Positions 10,807-21,969 of a stretch of 46,775 bases of DNA are shown here, piece after piece. Both the position numbers and the translations under genes were made by a program. The notes beneath the pieces were generated by a model, which did no database searches, was not told where the DNA came from, and saw only the letters and a program-made list of their open reading frames with translations. Position 1 is the first letter of the stretch. Each line of letters opens with the position of its first letter. Source of the stretch: Phialocephala subalpina (Eukaryota; Ascomycota; Leotiomycetes; Helotiales; Mollisiaceae); contig FJOG01000059.1 of assembly GCA_900073065.1 (NCBI GenBank), positions 39,825 through 86,599 on the forward strand, written 5' to 3'.

Positions 10807-11236
10807 ATGCGATTCTTAACCATTTCTTACCTTGCGATCTGCGCTACCATCGCCACAGCCTCCGTTTCTCCTATAAAGGAACGCCAAGTGTCATGTGTCG
10901 TCGACGGGCAGACTGTGTTCGGAGACTGCGAGTGTGGCTGCAATATTGTCAGCACTGGAGTTGAGACCCCGCCATTTTGTCAAGGCAACGGATTCGCGCC
11001 TTGCGACGATTGCGCCGTGGTAAGTTAGAGACTCCTGAGCATTTCTTCTTCGCCTCGTAGTAGAGAGAAGAAAGCAATCCATTAACTTCTTAGTCCTTTT
11101 TCGGTGGCCCGGGCCCATTCAGCAACGAAATCTGCTGCACAACCGAGTGCATCTCCGGTACCTTCCCAAATTCGGAATGTGTAAGTCGTATTAAATTGCT
11201 TGATATATAAACCCTAACCACCCGCAGGCATGTTAA
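10807..11236 (+). CDS. Small secreted cysteine-rich protein, 102 aa, 12 Cys
   Basis: Three exons: 10807-11019, 11094-11180 and 11228-11236. Intron 1 (74 nt) is GTAAGT...TTCTTAG; intron 2 (47 nt) is GTAAGT...CCGCAG with a CCTAACC branch site. Both fall between codons. The last exon is only GCA TGT TAA, adding Ala-Cys. The start MRFLTISYLAICATIATASV is a clear signal peptide, with a possible Kex2-like site at KER. An upstream in-frame ATG at 10789 would put a polar MTQDLS before the hydrophobic core and is less likely. The mature part has 12 cysteines, including the clusters CECGC, CC and CAC, enough for six disulfides. I recognise no family. Size and cysteine content fit an apoplastic effector or antimicrobial-type protein (inference). 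Confidence 0.7.
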
Positions 11237-12038
11237 AATACCACAGGATTTTATTTGGGTGGCTAGGATGAGGACGGCGTGATCCAAGATAGTACAGGAG
11301 AAGCGAGGGAAACTGGGATCACACTCATTACTTAAATTGCCAGGCTACATAATAACTCTATGCTATGGAATTAACATCTCTGAGATCTTATGATTTAGCT
11401 AAAAGCGGCCAAGCTGCAGAGCCTTCCACAAAAAGAATGCCAGTGCAAAATATTGTGATGTTTTACTTTCCGCAGCAGTTACGTGCTTCGTCTGAAAAGT
11501 TCTGGAATGGGACTCCATAAGCTACCCCTAGACCTTTTCTAATTTTGGCCAATAGAATTCTCCGGGTTTTGTATCTCTAAATCTGCATGGCATCTCCAAC
11601 TGTTATGGCCAGTTTGGTGAGTGGCCGCAGTACATAGTTTCGACAATGGATCTACAAATAACAGCAGAAACAGGCTTCTGTATTGGGTTAGACCCAATGG
11701 TATTCACCCATGTTGCGTAGGTATCAGACATAATTTCTTCTCAATATGGTGCGCAGGCTGACTTAGAGCGTGCTCAGGATGCTCGGGCATGCTCACCCTA
11801 GGCTCAGGTTAATGCAGCAGCTGCTCACGTCCGAAGACTAAAGCGGAACCAGCGAAAGCAAAAATTAATCCCGAGTTTTGAGGAAGTTTTGTTGCTTGTC
11901 GCATTTTGGATTAGATTTAAAGCCACCGAAACGCTTTGGACTCGTTTCCTATTCGATTTAGAATCGATTGATTGCCTGTCGAGGTCGAATCGCCAGCGAA
12001 ATCATCACGAACTAGCGGAGAAGCTTAAGAGAGGAATA
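11237..12038. other. Gap without recognisable gene
   Basis: This is the 3' flank of the secreted-protein gene and the downstream flank of the GST relic. I see no coding frame, RNA gene or repeat that I can support. Confidence 0.4.
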
Positions 12039-12893
12039 TTAAAGACTATCAATAGAAAATATATATATTGGGAATTGGCATGTCAAAATCTGCTTCGCAC
12101 CTTCAGCCCAAGTAGACATCGCCTTCTTCGTCCCCTCACTAGGTACCTCCCCCAAACTCTCCTCCCTCTTCGCACTGTCCCTCTTTCAAGCCAAAACATA
12201 AAACATCCTCTACATCTCATACTTCTCCTCCACCATCCTCCCATAAACATCCTTAACCATCCCTCCACTCCCCAACGTCAAATCAACACCATAACAATCA
12301 CCCACAAACTCCAAAAACTGATACAACACAGTCTCCGCAGTGCTTGGTCCCCTCCCTTCTTCCTCAAGATGCGAAAAATCGGTATCTTTGAGGTATGTCC
12401 CAACAGTCCATAAGCCACGATGAACCCATCGAAGCATTTCTTTAGACGCAGCAGGGAGATGTATACTCCCAGCCCCGGTGCCGAACATACGGACTGGGTT
12501 CCAAGCGACGAGTAGCTCTTCCGCCATCCCCAAGATCTCGGTGTTCCTCGCTCGGGAAAGGATATCGTCTCCGCGCATCGAGTTTTTGGATTTTGGGAAG
12601 CCGGCAGAGCCAGAATCGCAGAGTTCGTCGAGGTAATTCATTATTGCGATTGATTAGCGGATATGGATGTCTGGGTGGGAGTTGGAGTTGGGGGAGGGAA
12701 TGACGAGAATGGGGAGACTGCCGGCGGGTCGTGGTGGGAAGGAGGGAGGTGCGGAGTTGCCGGCGAAAGGGTCGGATACTGGCACGACTTGGACGAGTCA
12801 GGAGGGGATGCCTTTCTCGCGGAGGTAAATGATGACTCGGCGTGGGTAAGGCATCCATGGATAGGCGTAGAGGAGGTATGGTCTAGAAGACAT
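12039..12893 (-). pseudogene. Glutathione S-transferase-like pseudogene with four nonsense codons
   Basis: A single frame of 285 codons runs from the ATG at 12893 to a TAA at 12039-12041 with no indel but four in-frame stops: TGA (12800-12798), TAA (12656-12654), TAG (12212-12210) and TGA (12188-12186). The N-terminus, YLLYAYPWMPYPRRVIIYLR, then LPILVIPSPNSNSHPDIHIR and SIAIMNYLDELC, is a thioredoxin-fold GST domain. The C-terminal half, KRDSAKREESLGEVP, then STWAEGAKQIL, completes an all-helical GST domain. GSTs conjugate glutathione to electrophiles in the cytosol. Each stop can be explained as C-to-T from CGA, CAA or CAG, so deamination rather than random decay killed the gene (inference). 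Confidence 0.7.
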
Positions 12894-13354
12894 CGTGAAA
12901 GACTTTGCTTGGAACATAGATTTTTGAATGCTGATGAAGTAGGATTTGACAGGACACAGAAGTTAAAAACGCAGATTCAACAGAGTTATATGCACTCATG
13001 GACACTGGTCCACGATATCTGCCCTGGTGGAGTCAACATTGCAGAAACGTCAACTTCTCCCTCAAGCTCTCACTTTCCCGTGCGACTCCACGTCAAAAAC
13101 GTGCTTATGAATGTCTCCGAGAAATTCATATGCCATCTCCTGCTTCGTTCTCTATTACGAGGAGTTGAAGAAACAAGCTCGTCTTGGTAATCATGTCTCC
13201 GAGGAGTTTACGAAGGTCGTGAGTTTGTTGTTGAGAAGTTGAGGATATGTTTCCGAGAAGTTGCTAGCACCTTGTGAGGCCGCCAAAGAGGCTTAGCGCG
13301 GGGTACTCTAGCGTCTTGGCGTACTTTGTGTTCAACCTCGACGCGTCTGTTCCT
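12894..13354. other. Gap with second copy of the GC-rich motif
   Basis: No gene is visible. CGCGGGGTACTCTAGCGT at 13297-13314 matches 17 of 18 bases of the motif at 1287-1304 in the AT-rich tract. The surrounding bases differ, so this is a short remnant. Confidence 0.45.
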
Positions 13355-15985
13355 TCAAATAATTCGAACTCTCTCGATTCGAGCACCTTGGAATAGCTTC
13401 ACATCTTCATCTGATCTTTCGTCGTTCTTCACTTTCGGAATGACTCCCACACCGATCCTCTCCCATGCTAGACCCTTCGTTGAATCTGCGCGTTGCAGCA
13501 CCAGGAACCAAAGCCATTCATTCTCGTGATGTCTTCGAGTCGCGACCTTCAGACACCAGATCTCAGGACTGGGTTCCATTCGAAAGTTGCACTTATCACA
13601 CCTAGGTTCGGATGTTGGCTCATTGAAATTGAGAGGACAATCTCCGCGGACCCAACAGTCATATCCTGGGTCTCCTTTTCGCATTTCGATTTCTCGAGGC
13701 AGATCACAAGTCACCTCGATTGACGCGCCATGCCTCGATCGCACAATGCTAGTACGGCCTGTCCAGTTGTCCGACACGTCCCATGTCCTCTTCTTGGTTC
13801 TCCTTTCTGCGGTGACGAGTTTCACTGGCGCGAGAAGACCATCCACCAATAATTCGCCATCGCTCACCGGGCCCGAAGGGTGGAAAGCATCTGCTGGGAC
13901 ACAGAAGGTGCCAGCTGCGTCGATTGAGACATGGGACTCGAAACCACCCTTTGATTCATACAGTATAGGTCCGTCAATCGAAGCCCACGACCAAGTAGGC
14001 GCTCGGTATGGAGTTGGGCGAGGGAAAACGGGCAATGGCAGATCTGCGATAGTAGTGACTTTTCTTCGGTCCTGAGCATACCATAACAATTGCTGAGGGA
14101 GGAAGGTACGGATCAATCCTGCCAGATATATCGGCCACAGAGACTTTGGCTGATCATCCGCCGTCCATTGCCCGTATGACAAGGTCGCGTTCGATTCGGA
14201 TGGGGAAGCTTGAAGCGATAATGCCAGTCCAGAGAGGGCAACCAGCCGGTCCGATGAACGCGAAAGCTCCCTGCCGGTGTACTCCATGACAAAGTCCATC
14301 CAGTCGCAAGAATCCACCAGAGGAACCTTGATCTTTCTATCAGTGTGCGGCATTAAAGTCCATGTCTTGGGTTTCACGACTGGGTTGACAGCCGGAAGAT
14401 CACCAAGCCATGTCTTCGTCATCGGATTCTCTTTTCCACTATAGCCTTCGACATGACTACACTCGCAGAAATGTGCTTTCGAGCATTCCCACACCATCTT
14501 GAGTGCGACAACTTCGAGTCAGCATACTTCTTTCGGACATATTGGGGATTATTCGAGAGTCAAATGCTTGCTTCTGGGGCTGCAGCGAGTACAACTTGTG
14601 AGAACTACCAGAAGAGGAAATATGGCTCAGGAGAAGTCATACCTCGAAGCCAGTGAAGTGTATGATCCGTCTCGGAAGGATGCACTCCTGAAATGCCCAC
14701 CCTCTCTTCATTAGTGGTGTCGGCTCGGCGCAAAGCCATTTGGGCTTCTCCCTGGTCCGGATGAACATTTTTTTCTGCGCGGCTGGTCGTCCAATCGTTA
14801 GCGCTTCTATTCCTGTATATTCCCGCTGGAAAGAATTCGTGGCGTAGCTGAGGGGACGACGAGTCATAAACCCTCTTTGCCATTCTCTTTGGCCATACTC
14901 CTGCTTGCCGAGAAATCCATCTTTGCACGACGATGCTGGATGTGCAGCAAGCGTGACGAGCGAATTCGAGTAGACATGCCGCATTTGCGCCGCCTCTCGT
15001 CGCCAGTCCTTATCGTCGTCTTGAACGATGCACAGAGCATCTATCCACAGATACCTTATCCTCATACCACGACAAACTGTGATGGCGTCCTGCAAGGTCC
15101 TTGGCAGCAAACTCACGGCAATTTTCTGGCAGTGCTTGTCTACAGTCTCCTTCACTGTGGTAATCACGCCGTCGAGATCGCCTCCCCAGCAATAACTCAA
15201 CGCTGCGTACTGGACAGGTTCTCTAAACTTCCCTCTAGCCTCGATGAGATGGACTCGGGAAAGATCAGCATCGTACAAATATCGGCGTGCATCTTTCCTT
15301 TGCTTTTCTGGAGTCACCGCGGATGCGCTCCAACTGGGGTCAGGTTGTCCTACGTCCAGAAATCTGGACGGAATGAACTTAGTGCTCGAGTCGGCCTCAT
15401 TGAAGTGATCGTGGTATTTGGCACAATGATCCAGCCAGTCGAAGGCACGTTTGAAAGCCTCTCGCGAGTTTGTGTCAGTGATGATGTCGAGGCTCGAGAG
15501 AAAGGGTTCAATCAATTTCCCCTCGGCATTTTTTTCTGAAACAGTCAGCGAGGACCACGCTTTCGATGCGAAATTCCCTCCGGATCTTTCACCCTAGCAA
15601 CGCCTTTGTCGCACACACTCAGCGACATAGGAAAGTTGCGCGAAAGAGGGGTTTGAAGTCATAACCTTCAAGAAGGATGGGATGACCGACCTTGGTGTTG
15701 CCATAGAGTGAACCTCCCACTCTTCCCGCCTAGCGCCGGATCGTCGACCGGCTGCACGGTTACATTGAGAACATGCGAAAGCAAGTTCAAATCAATTGTT
15801 CCATCTAGGGTATGATCGGTAGCCCATCCTTTATGCCATTCTTCGACGGCATCAAGAATCATTGCGCAATCGAGGCACCCCTCTTTCGCCGAACTTTGAA
15901 ATGCCGCAACTCTCGCAGTTTGCTGACTTGGCCAACCATCAGGCGATGAGATTGGCGTGCACACCTCGCAAGATTTGGAACTCAT
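13355..15985 (-). CDS. HET-domain protein (heterokaryon incompatibility)
   Basis: Three exons, 15985-15691, 15535-14643 and 14497-13355, give 776 aa in one frame. Intron 2 (145 nt) is GTATGA...CTCAAG with a GCTGAC branch. Intron 1 (155 nt) uses an unusual GTCGGT donor with TTTCAG, so its start is less sure. The N-terminus MSSKSCEVC and GCLDCAMI has the Cys pairs common in this family. The HET domain (about residues 208-350) shows YAALSYCWGGD, LPRTLQDAITVCR, LWIDALCIVQDD and YSNSLVTLAAHPASS, followed by RGWAFQECILPRRIIHFTG. HET domains trigger cell death on non-self recognition between fused hyphae. No stops or shifts are visible, unlike its neighbours. The C-terminal 350 residues include APTWSWASIDGP, typical of HET proteins. 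Confidence 0.85.
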
Positions 15986-16497
15986 GGCAGAATGATAGCA
16001 GCATGATGAGTTTGTCTGTGCTGAAAGTTCGTATTTCAGGGTGCAGGCTGTACAGCCTCATCTTACCCCGCTATTCCAAATCGGATTTGCCCTGCATCTC
16101 TAGATAAGATTTTACCCCACGCTCTTTGTCAGCCGCTGAAGTCATGCAGCTTTCAATCCAGCCTTGTGGTCAAGACTTACAAAGGTCCGAGGATCATTGG
16201 CATTAAAGTTTTCCTCTTTGCTCTGCCAGTGCTGTCCCACGTTTCCCGAGTCATTGAAGCCCACGAGTCGGTTCTCAATGCATGAGCTTTTCACGTGATA
16301 GACGGATACCTTGCGACCTACTTGGTGTACCTGGCTAGTGCTGCAGGTATCGTCAGGCTTTCCAGGCAACAGCAATTGGCGTATCAATTTCACTTATTAC
16401 TCTCACGTTCCTGCCAAGATTCCAGTCGTCAAGAGGGCGCTTCTATTTTCCCCAATTTACAACACAGAGCAAGCGCTCCTCAACCTCTGTCAATACG
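15986..16497. other. Gap between divergent HET gene and hydrolase relic
   Basis: This should hold the two divergent promoters. The short overlapping frames on both strands show no family resemblance and no clear TATA box is present. Confidence 0.35.
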
Positions 16498-18751
16498 ATG
16501 AGTTTGAAGCAAAGTCCAGAGCAGAGAAAAAGCACAAGACGAAATGGCGAAGGAACTGGGACCAACTATTCCTGGACGGAGCATCGAGCGATTACCATGG
16601 TCGTGTTGATACTCGTGCTTTATGCTACTGGGAGATTGAGTCCAACCAATTGGTGGCAGCGGGACTCAATTCAACAAGCATCATCGCGAATTACCAAAAC
16701 CTTTCAATGGGTCCAGGTACACCCAACGCAAACTAATGACAACTTTCTTGCTTCTTACACAACTTGTCCAGATAATCCCAAGCGAGCAATTGGTGTACCA
16801 CGATTGCTTTGAAGGCATGCAATGTGCGAGACTTGAAGTATAGAATGGCCAGCAAATTGAGAGTTCGTAGATTAATGATGCCTCCTAGGTCCCAATGGAT
16901 TGGAACGACACTTCAGCAAGTGACAAGATTGCCATCGTGGTCACTAAACTCCCAGCAAAAGCTCATGTCACTAATGTGGCCCTATCTTCATCAATCCAGG
17001 TTCGTTGTCAACCAATTCCGAAGCCCGACAAATTCTTGCGATAATGATTTCATCGCAGGCGGCCCTGGAATGTCTGGCATTCAGATGCTGCTTCAAAAGG
17101 GCAACAAATCCAACAGATCGCAGACTTCTCAGTCGGTGTCCAACCCCCTTCAGCAGACTCGACCGATCCCATCTCAAAGTATTTCGACATCATTGGCTTC
17201 GACCCTTGAAACATAAACAACACCACCCCTCAACTTACCTGCTTCCCCACCGCCTTTGAAAGAATAGCATGGAATCTCCAAAGCCAGAACGAGGGTCTGA
17301 TAGGTATGTCTAACGGCTCAGTTCCCCGAGCGTGGGCCAGATTCAAAGCATTAGGTGAGAGCTGTGCTTCTGAACACGGCAGTGGTCAGAAGCCTGGGCG
17401 ACACTTGAGCACGACTCCTGTAGTTCAAGATACAGTGGCTTTAATTGAGAGGCTTGGAAAATGGAGAGAAAATGAAGGTCGTCAATGGCTTGAAAGCAAG
17501 ACTGGCAAGAAAATTGCCTCGAGTTTAGGCGATGCCTACAGCAAAGTAGCAGTCCTCAAACGCACACGTTGGATCTTAGGACAAGAAAAGCTCTCATACT
17601 GGGGCTTCTCCTACAGCACGGTAATCGGCACAACCTTTGCAGCCATGTATCCTTCACGCGCCCACCGCATCGTCCTAGACGGTGTCGTCGATGTCCCAGG
17701 CTATTACAACTCCTCTTCCACTCATCGATCCCAAATTCAAGATGCTGGTAAAGTGCTAGACCACCTCATGCGTCTCTGTTTCGATTCCGGCTCCTTTACA
17801 AATTGCGGGCTGTTCGATCCGAGAGGTCCAGATATCATCAAGGAGAATTTGTTTGCGATACTAGAGAAAGTGAAGGAGAGGCCGGTGGCGTTGCCACCGT
17901 CGAGTATGAGAGGACCACAAATCATCACGGCTTCGGATGTTGATCAACATCTCCATCTCGCTCTCTACTTCCCCTTAATATTGGCCAAACCACTCTTCTC
18001 CCCGCTTCATAATCTAAGCCTAGGGGAAGGCACCTACTTCGCGGACCTGAAATCCTCTGCCCTTCACTCCGATATCTCTCCCCCACCAGACCATTGCAAA
18101 AACGCCCCGCTATGGACCCCTGAATGCCAGACTTCAGATATATTTGATGATACTGGGAGTTTGGGCATTGAGCGTACGGATGATGATGATTTGAGCGGAT
18201 GGAGTGAGGAGAGGTTTTTGTGGTATTGGGATTGGTCGGGAAAAATTAGCGAGGTGATGGGATCCAGGAAGGCGAAGGACACGCTGAATTGTATGGGTTG
18301 GAAACTTAGGGCGAAATGGAGGTTTACGAAGCCGTTTGTGGGACAGACGAGGAGTCCGTTGTTGTTGATCGGAAATACGTAGGATCCTCCTACGGCGCTC
18401 GGGAAGTGAGGGGTTGATATGCTGATGGGATTCGAAATTAGTGCGCATAAAATTGTTCATGGTTTTCCCGGTTCGGTGGTTTTGCAACATGATGCTGTCG
18501 GGGTGAGTTCGGCTGTCCTGGCGAAGACTGACTGAGACTGATGGATGATAGCATATTTCGATCACAGCGCCTTGTGTACTGTACGATTCATGCGACAGTA
18601 TTTTCAGACCAGAGAGCCGCCTCCGAATAACACTGTTTGTGAGGTTAATGAAGTTCCGTTCGCCGGCAGGACATTTTCAACTCAAGATTGGGGAAAACCA
18701 GAGAACGACGTGCTGCTGTTGGAAGCTTCGCGGCAATTGGCGGGGCTATGA
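16498..18751 (+). pseudogene. TAP-like alpha/beta hydrolase (tripeptidyl aminopeptidase type) pseudogene
   Basis: The layout is readable: a start MSLKQSPEQRKS with a membrane segment ITMVVLILVLYATG, introns at 16717-16771, 16838-16888 and 17000-17058, then YHDCFEGMQCARLE, VPMDWNDTSASDKIAIV, FINPGGPGMSG, KYFDIIGFDP, the nucleophile elbow YWGFSYST, and a C-terminal RQYFQTREPPPNNTVCEVNE. Such enzymes are usually secreted or membrane-bound exopeptidases. Damage: frameshifts near 16973, 17100 and 18575; TGA at 17206 (FDP*NINN, from CGA); TAG at 18380 (LLIGNT*DPPTALG); and Gly-to-Ser after the nucleophile elbow (GFSYST instead of GFSYGT). The introns still have proper splice signals, so death is recent. 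Confidence 0.75.
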
Positions 18752-18893
18752 TTAGTCCTATGTGATCCATCCTTTCAGACCCAGCAAATTTGCGAATACA
18801 GGCATGCATTTTCTCCATCTGTAGTGTATAATATCTCCCAATCCTTACTCAGCATTGGATCTTCTTCATCTCTTCCCTCTCAACCAGCCCATC

Positions 18894-20602
18894 CTAGGTC
18901 ATAACGTGGTGCTTACAAACAACCTTCGCCTCTCTATTTGGAATATCGACCTCTATCTTCAAACTCGGAATCCTCGCATATCTCGGTACAACTCCATCAA
19001 CCATCTCCTTCTCTTCAAGCTCAATAACCCACTCAATAGTACGATACATCAGCAAGCTATTCGACAGCCCCTGCGTTGGCGGTTGAGCCTTGATAAACAA
19101 CACAGCTCTTCGCCGCACAGCAGGGACGCGACAATGAAGATTAATGAAGTGAGGTGGTCCGGTACCCCGCTAAAAAATGGTGAAGTTGATGGCGGTTCGA
19201 CGCTCACCGATAGCCGTCGATACCTCTTCGGAAAGGTCGAGGATCTCAACCATGTCCTCGGTGTAGTTGTCGTATACCATCTCGTCGAAGGCAGCGACTG
19301 TCTTCAGGATCAGGACATTGGCTTTCGCGACCAAAACGAGGGCTTTCCATTGAGCTGACATGTGGGAGCATGTTCCAAACAGCGCCTCGAATGAGGTCCT
19401 CCGGTGATACATGATGTTGAGGTCCTGAGCTTGACGACGCTTCATCATTCCTATCTTTTCTGCCATGGTTATACCATACTCAGCTCAGGCCCCACTGTCG
19501 TTTAATGTTGAGTTGTCTAAACCTGTTGGGTCATTTTCGTTAGACTCCGTAGTATTGAAATATGGTTCAAAGGAGAGCAGCCAGTACTGTGTACTCCGCA
19601 AAATGAGCTCGAGATAGACTCGAGCTTCGTGGTATGTTTGGAAGCGCACAGGCATGTTGGCTATCACTTCGATGCCGTCTTCCATGCCACGACCGGATTT
19701 ACATGGAGGGGCTTTGTCGGTGAACCAGTAGGTCCGGAGGTCGAGTGTCCCAAAGATCTGTTCCAGCGAGTCCTCGATAATGTGGGGCGCCGGAAAAGTG
19801 AATCCTATTGGATGCAAGTGGGCACTTAGAAATCTTGTGCGCCATTCCCTAAGTACCGCTACCCCATTTGCGACTTGAGCCCCAGCCATAGCAAAGTTAC
19901 CGAGTAGACATTCCATGCAAATGATGAGAAGTGAAGTGAGGAGCGTAGTCCTGACATCCTGCCGTCCTGCTGCTACGGCCGTTCGCATGGAAGCAAGTGC
20001 CATTCCGTATTGGCTCAAGACGTATTCGCGATGCGATCTGATCTTTGGTGTATCTGCACACATCATTGAATGTGGAGTGGGTTCTTTCAAGCTGGAATAT
20101 ATTTTTCCTAACGATGCCGGAGCAATCGTGCTGTGTCGAATTGCAGGGGTGTTGCATGCTTGCAAGGATGAGCGCGCGGAACTCACGTCCCTCTGCGAAT
20201 ACAGTCAACTCAAAGGATAGCTGGTGTTGGAAGACGGTAAGGTTATGATGCGCTTGTTCGTCCCTGGCGATGGTGCTTGAGGGGTTCAATGGAATGGAAT
20301 CAGGTTTCGGTGCTATCAAAAGGCTTGCAGAGCTGCGTCTCATGGGTGATTCTGGACGGGCATAGCCATCACATGTAACTTCGAAGTTGATGCATCGGCG
20401 GCTAATAACTTTCAGCAAATAATGTGCTTTTCGAATCACCTACCCACCAAATGGGACGCGTCTCGTCACACTTACGACCAAAGCTTAATAGGAGGTGGAC
20501 GGAAGGCAAGAATTCACGCACCGGTTGCCGGACCTGTAAGTTAGTTGTGCCTTCCAACATGCTTGATTTCGTGATTCTAACCGCCAACGCAGAATACGTA
20601 AG
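18894..20602 (-). pseudogene. Zn2Cys6 transcription factor pseudogene, broken by microinversion
   Basis: On the minus strand RKCDETRPI, an intron (20447-20402, GTGGGT...ATTAG) and CRRCINFEVTCDGYA form the second part of a zinc cluster. A regulatory region follows (HREYVLSQYGMALASMRTA, LLIICMECLLGNFAMAGAQV) and the end IPNREAKVVCKHHVM. The first part, SRTGCRTCK, an intron (20540-20592, CTAACC branch) and IRK, lies on the plus strand at 20505-20602. A frameshift sits near 20160; in-frame stops are TGA at 19487-19485 and TAG near 19170, both explicable as C-to-T. In this fungal family such proteins bind DNA through two zinc ions held by six cysteines. The gene cannot be expressed as a whole. Confidence 0.7.
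20477..20602 (+). other. Inverted 126-bp segment carrying the first half of the zinc cluster
   Basis: The segment carries SRTGCRTCK, a complete 53-nt intron and IRK on the plus strand, opposite to the rest of the gene. CTTACG at 20471-20476 faces CGTAAG at 20597-20602. Flipping the segment back places IRK directly before RKCDE and gives the exact C-x2-C-x6-C-x6-C-x2-C-x6-C spacing of Zn2Cys6 domains. Confidence 0.6.
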
Positions 20603-21969
20603 ACCCCCTCAATTGAGCCAAGAAGCCTCGGCCACTTTTGCTCTTGCGAGGTCTAGCCCCCAATGCCCTTTCAAGGTTGGGAGATTTACAACGTGTCATT
20701 GAGGCCGACTTACCTGCTGACTCTTACCCTACCTATAGGTAGAGTAAAGTGGTAACTGTTTCCCCCTTGGCCTTCGACTGTGGCCCATATCACAAGTTGC
20801 ACGAACTACTCCCTTCGTAGGGCCTTGCAACACCCGCGTATTGCTCAAAATGTGGCCGAAGCTTTAGTCACTCGCTAATTTCAGCGCTGTTGCAAGTCCT
20901 TGCGGTGTACCACACTTCCGTATTTCCTCTTTTCATAGAACGATCGCTGGTATTAAGTGATATACAAATGAAATGCAGGCTCGAATGCGGTTCTGGTGAG
21001 GGAGGCTCGCTAATGGCTCAGGGGCTCGCTTCAGCGCTGCGTCACAGAAAATAACCAACATTAGGATTGATAGAAAACTAAGAGGAGAAGAACAGATGTA
21101 CTAATAGGCCCATGACTTGTTGCACAGTCTCGCAGAACTTCTGATACGTCTCCAAATAGATCTCTCTCCTCTCCCATTCCTCAGTCATTAGAGTCACGTG
21201 ATCCCAAACATTTTCCCCTTCCTGTCTTCGAGATCTCCCGATACACACTCACAAGCTCTTCCATACACATTGCATTACAGCTGGGCTGATATATTAGTTC
21301 GAGAGACTTATGCTACGCACGGAGAATAAGCTCGGTAGGATATAATGCGGTATGATTACTGAGCACCTGCCACACCAAATCTTGAAAGGCACACCCCTGG
21401 ATTTTCCTAATTCGGAGATAAACCTTCTGCTTTCTCAGCAAAGCACCACATCGCTCCACCTCTACCCACATCAATCAAACAACCTTCCAGAAAATGCAAG
21501 GCTGTCGCCATGACGCAGGACGGATGAATGTGTATGTACGCCCGAGGGGATGAGCAATCACCTCTCATACCTTCCTTTAGAGAAGCTTCTAGCGGGGTCA
21601 CCCCACGACGCATTGGGAAACGTTTCTTGCCGTACTTGGCGAAAGGTAGCCTTGTTTTGAATTTGGTGATACTTTCCAGAATGTGCATTTTCTAATCAGA
21701 GAGTATTGCGGATGCAGGTGGGGAATTATTCAGCATTATTTGATGCAGATTGTTAAGTCGGATATGAGCATATCGCCGATGTGGAGTATGGCTGCGATGT
21801 CGAGGTGCTCGAGGTATATATGAAGGCCGAGGGTGACTTGAGTTGAGGACATCAGCACATCCAAGACAACAAAAAAGCTTTCAACTCAAGCAACCTTTAA
21901 ACTGCTTCCAAGCCCCACATCAAATTAACCATTTCTTCAAGAATCTTCACACAAGAATCAACCGCCAAT
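20603..21969. other. Gap and promoter of the SDR gene
   Basis: No gene is recognised. A 93-codon frame on the minus strand (21688-21407) is open but resembles no family I know. A CA-rich leader with a TATATA box (21815-21820) precedes the next gene by about 150 bp. Confidence 0.4.
21815..21820 (+). promoter_or_regulatory. TATA box of the SDR gene
   Basis: TATATA lies 150 bp upstream of the ATG at 21970 and is followed by a CA-rich untranslated leader. Confidence 0.45.

Noticed and set aside
11889..12413. 174-codon plus-strand frame
   Set aside because: It is the antisense shadow of the GST-like pseudogene and has no family resemblance.
21407..21688. 93-codon minus-strand frame
   Set aside because: Open but without family resemblance, start context or neighbouring exons; left as unsupported.
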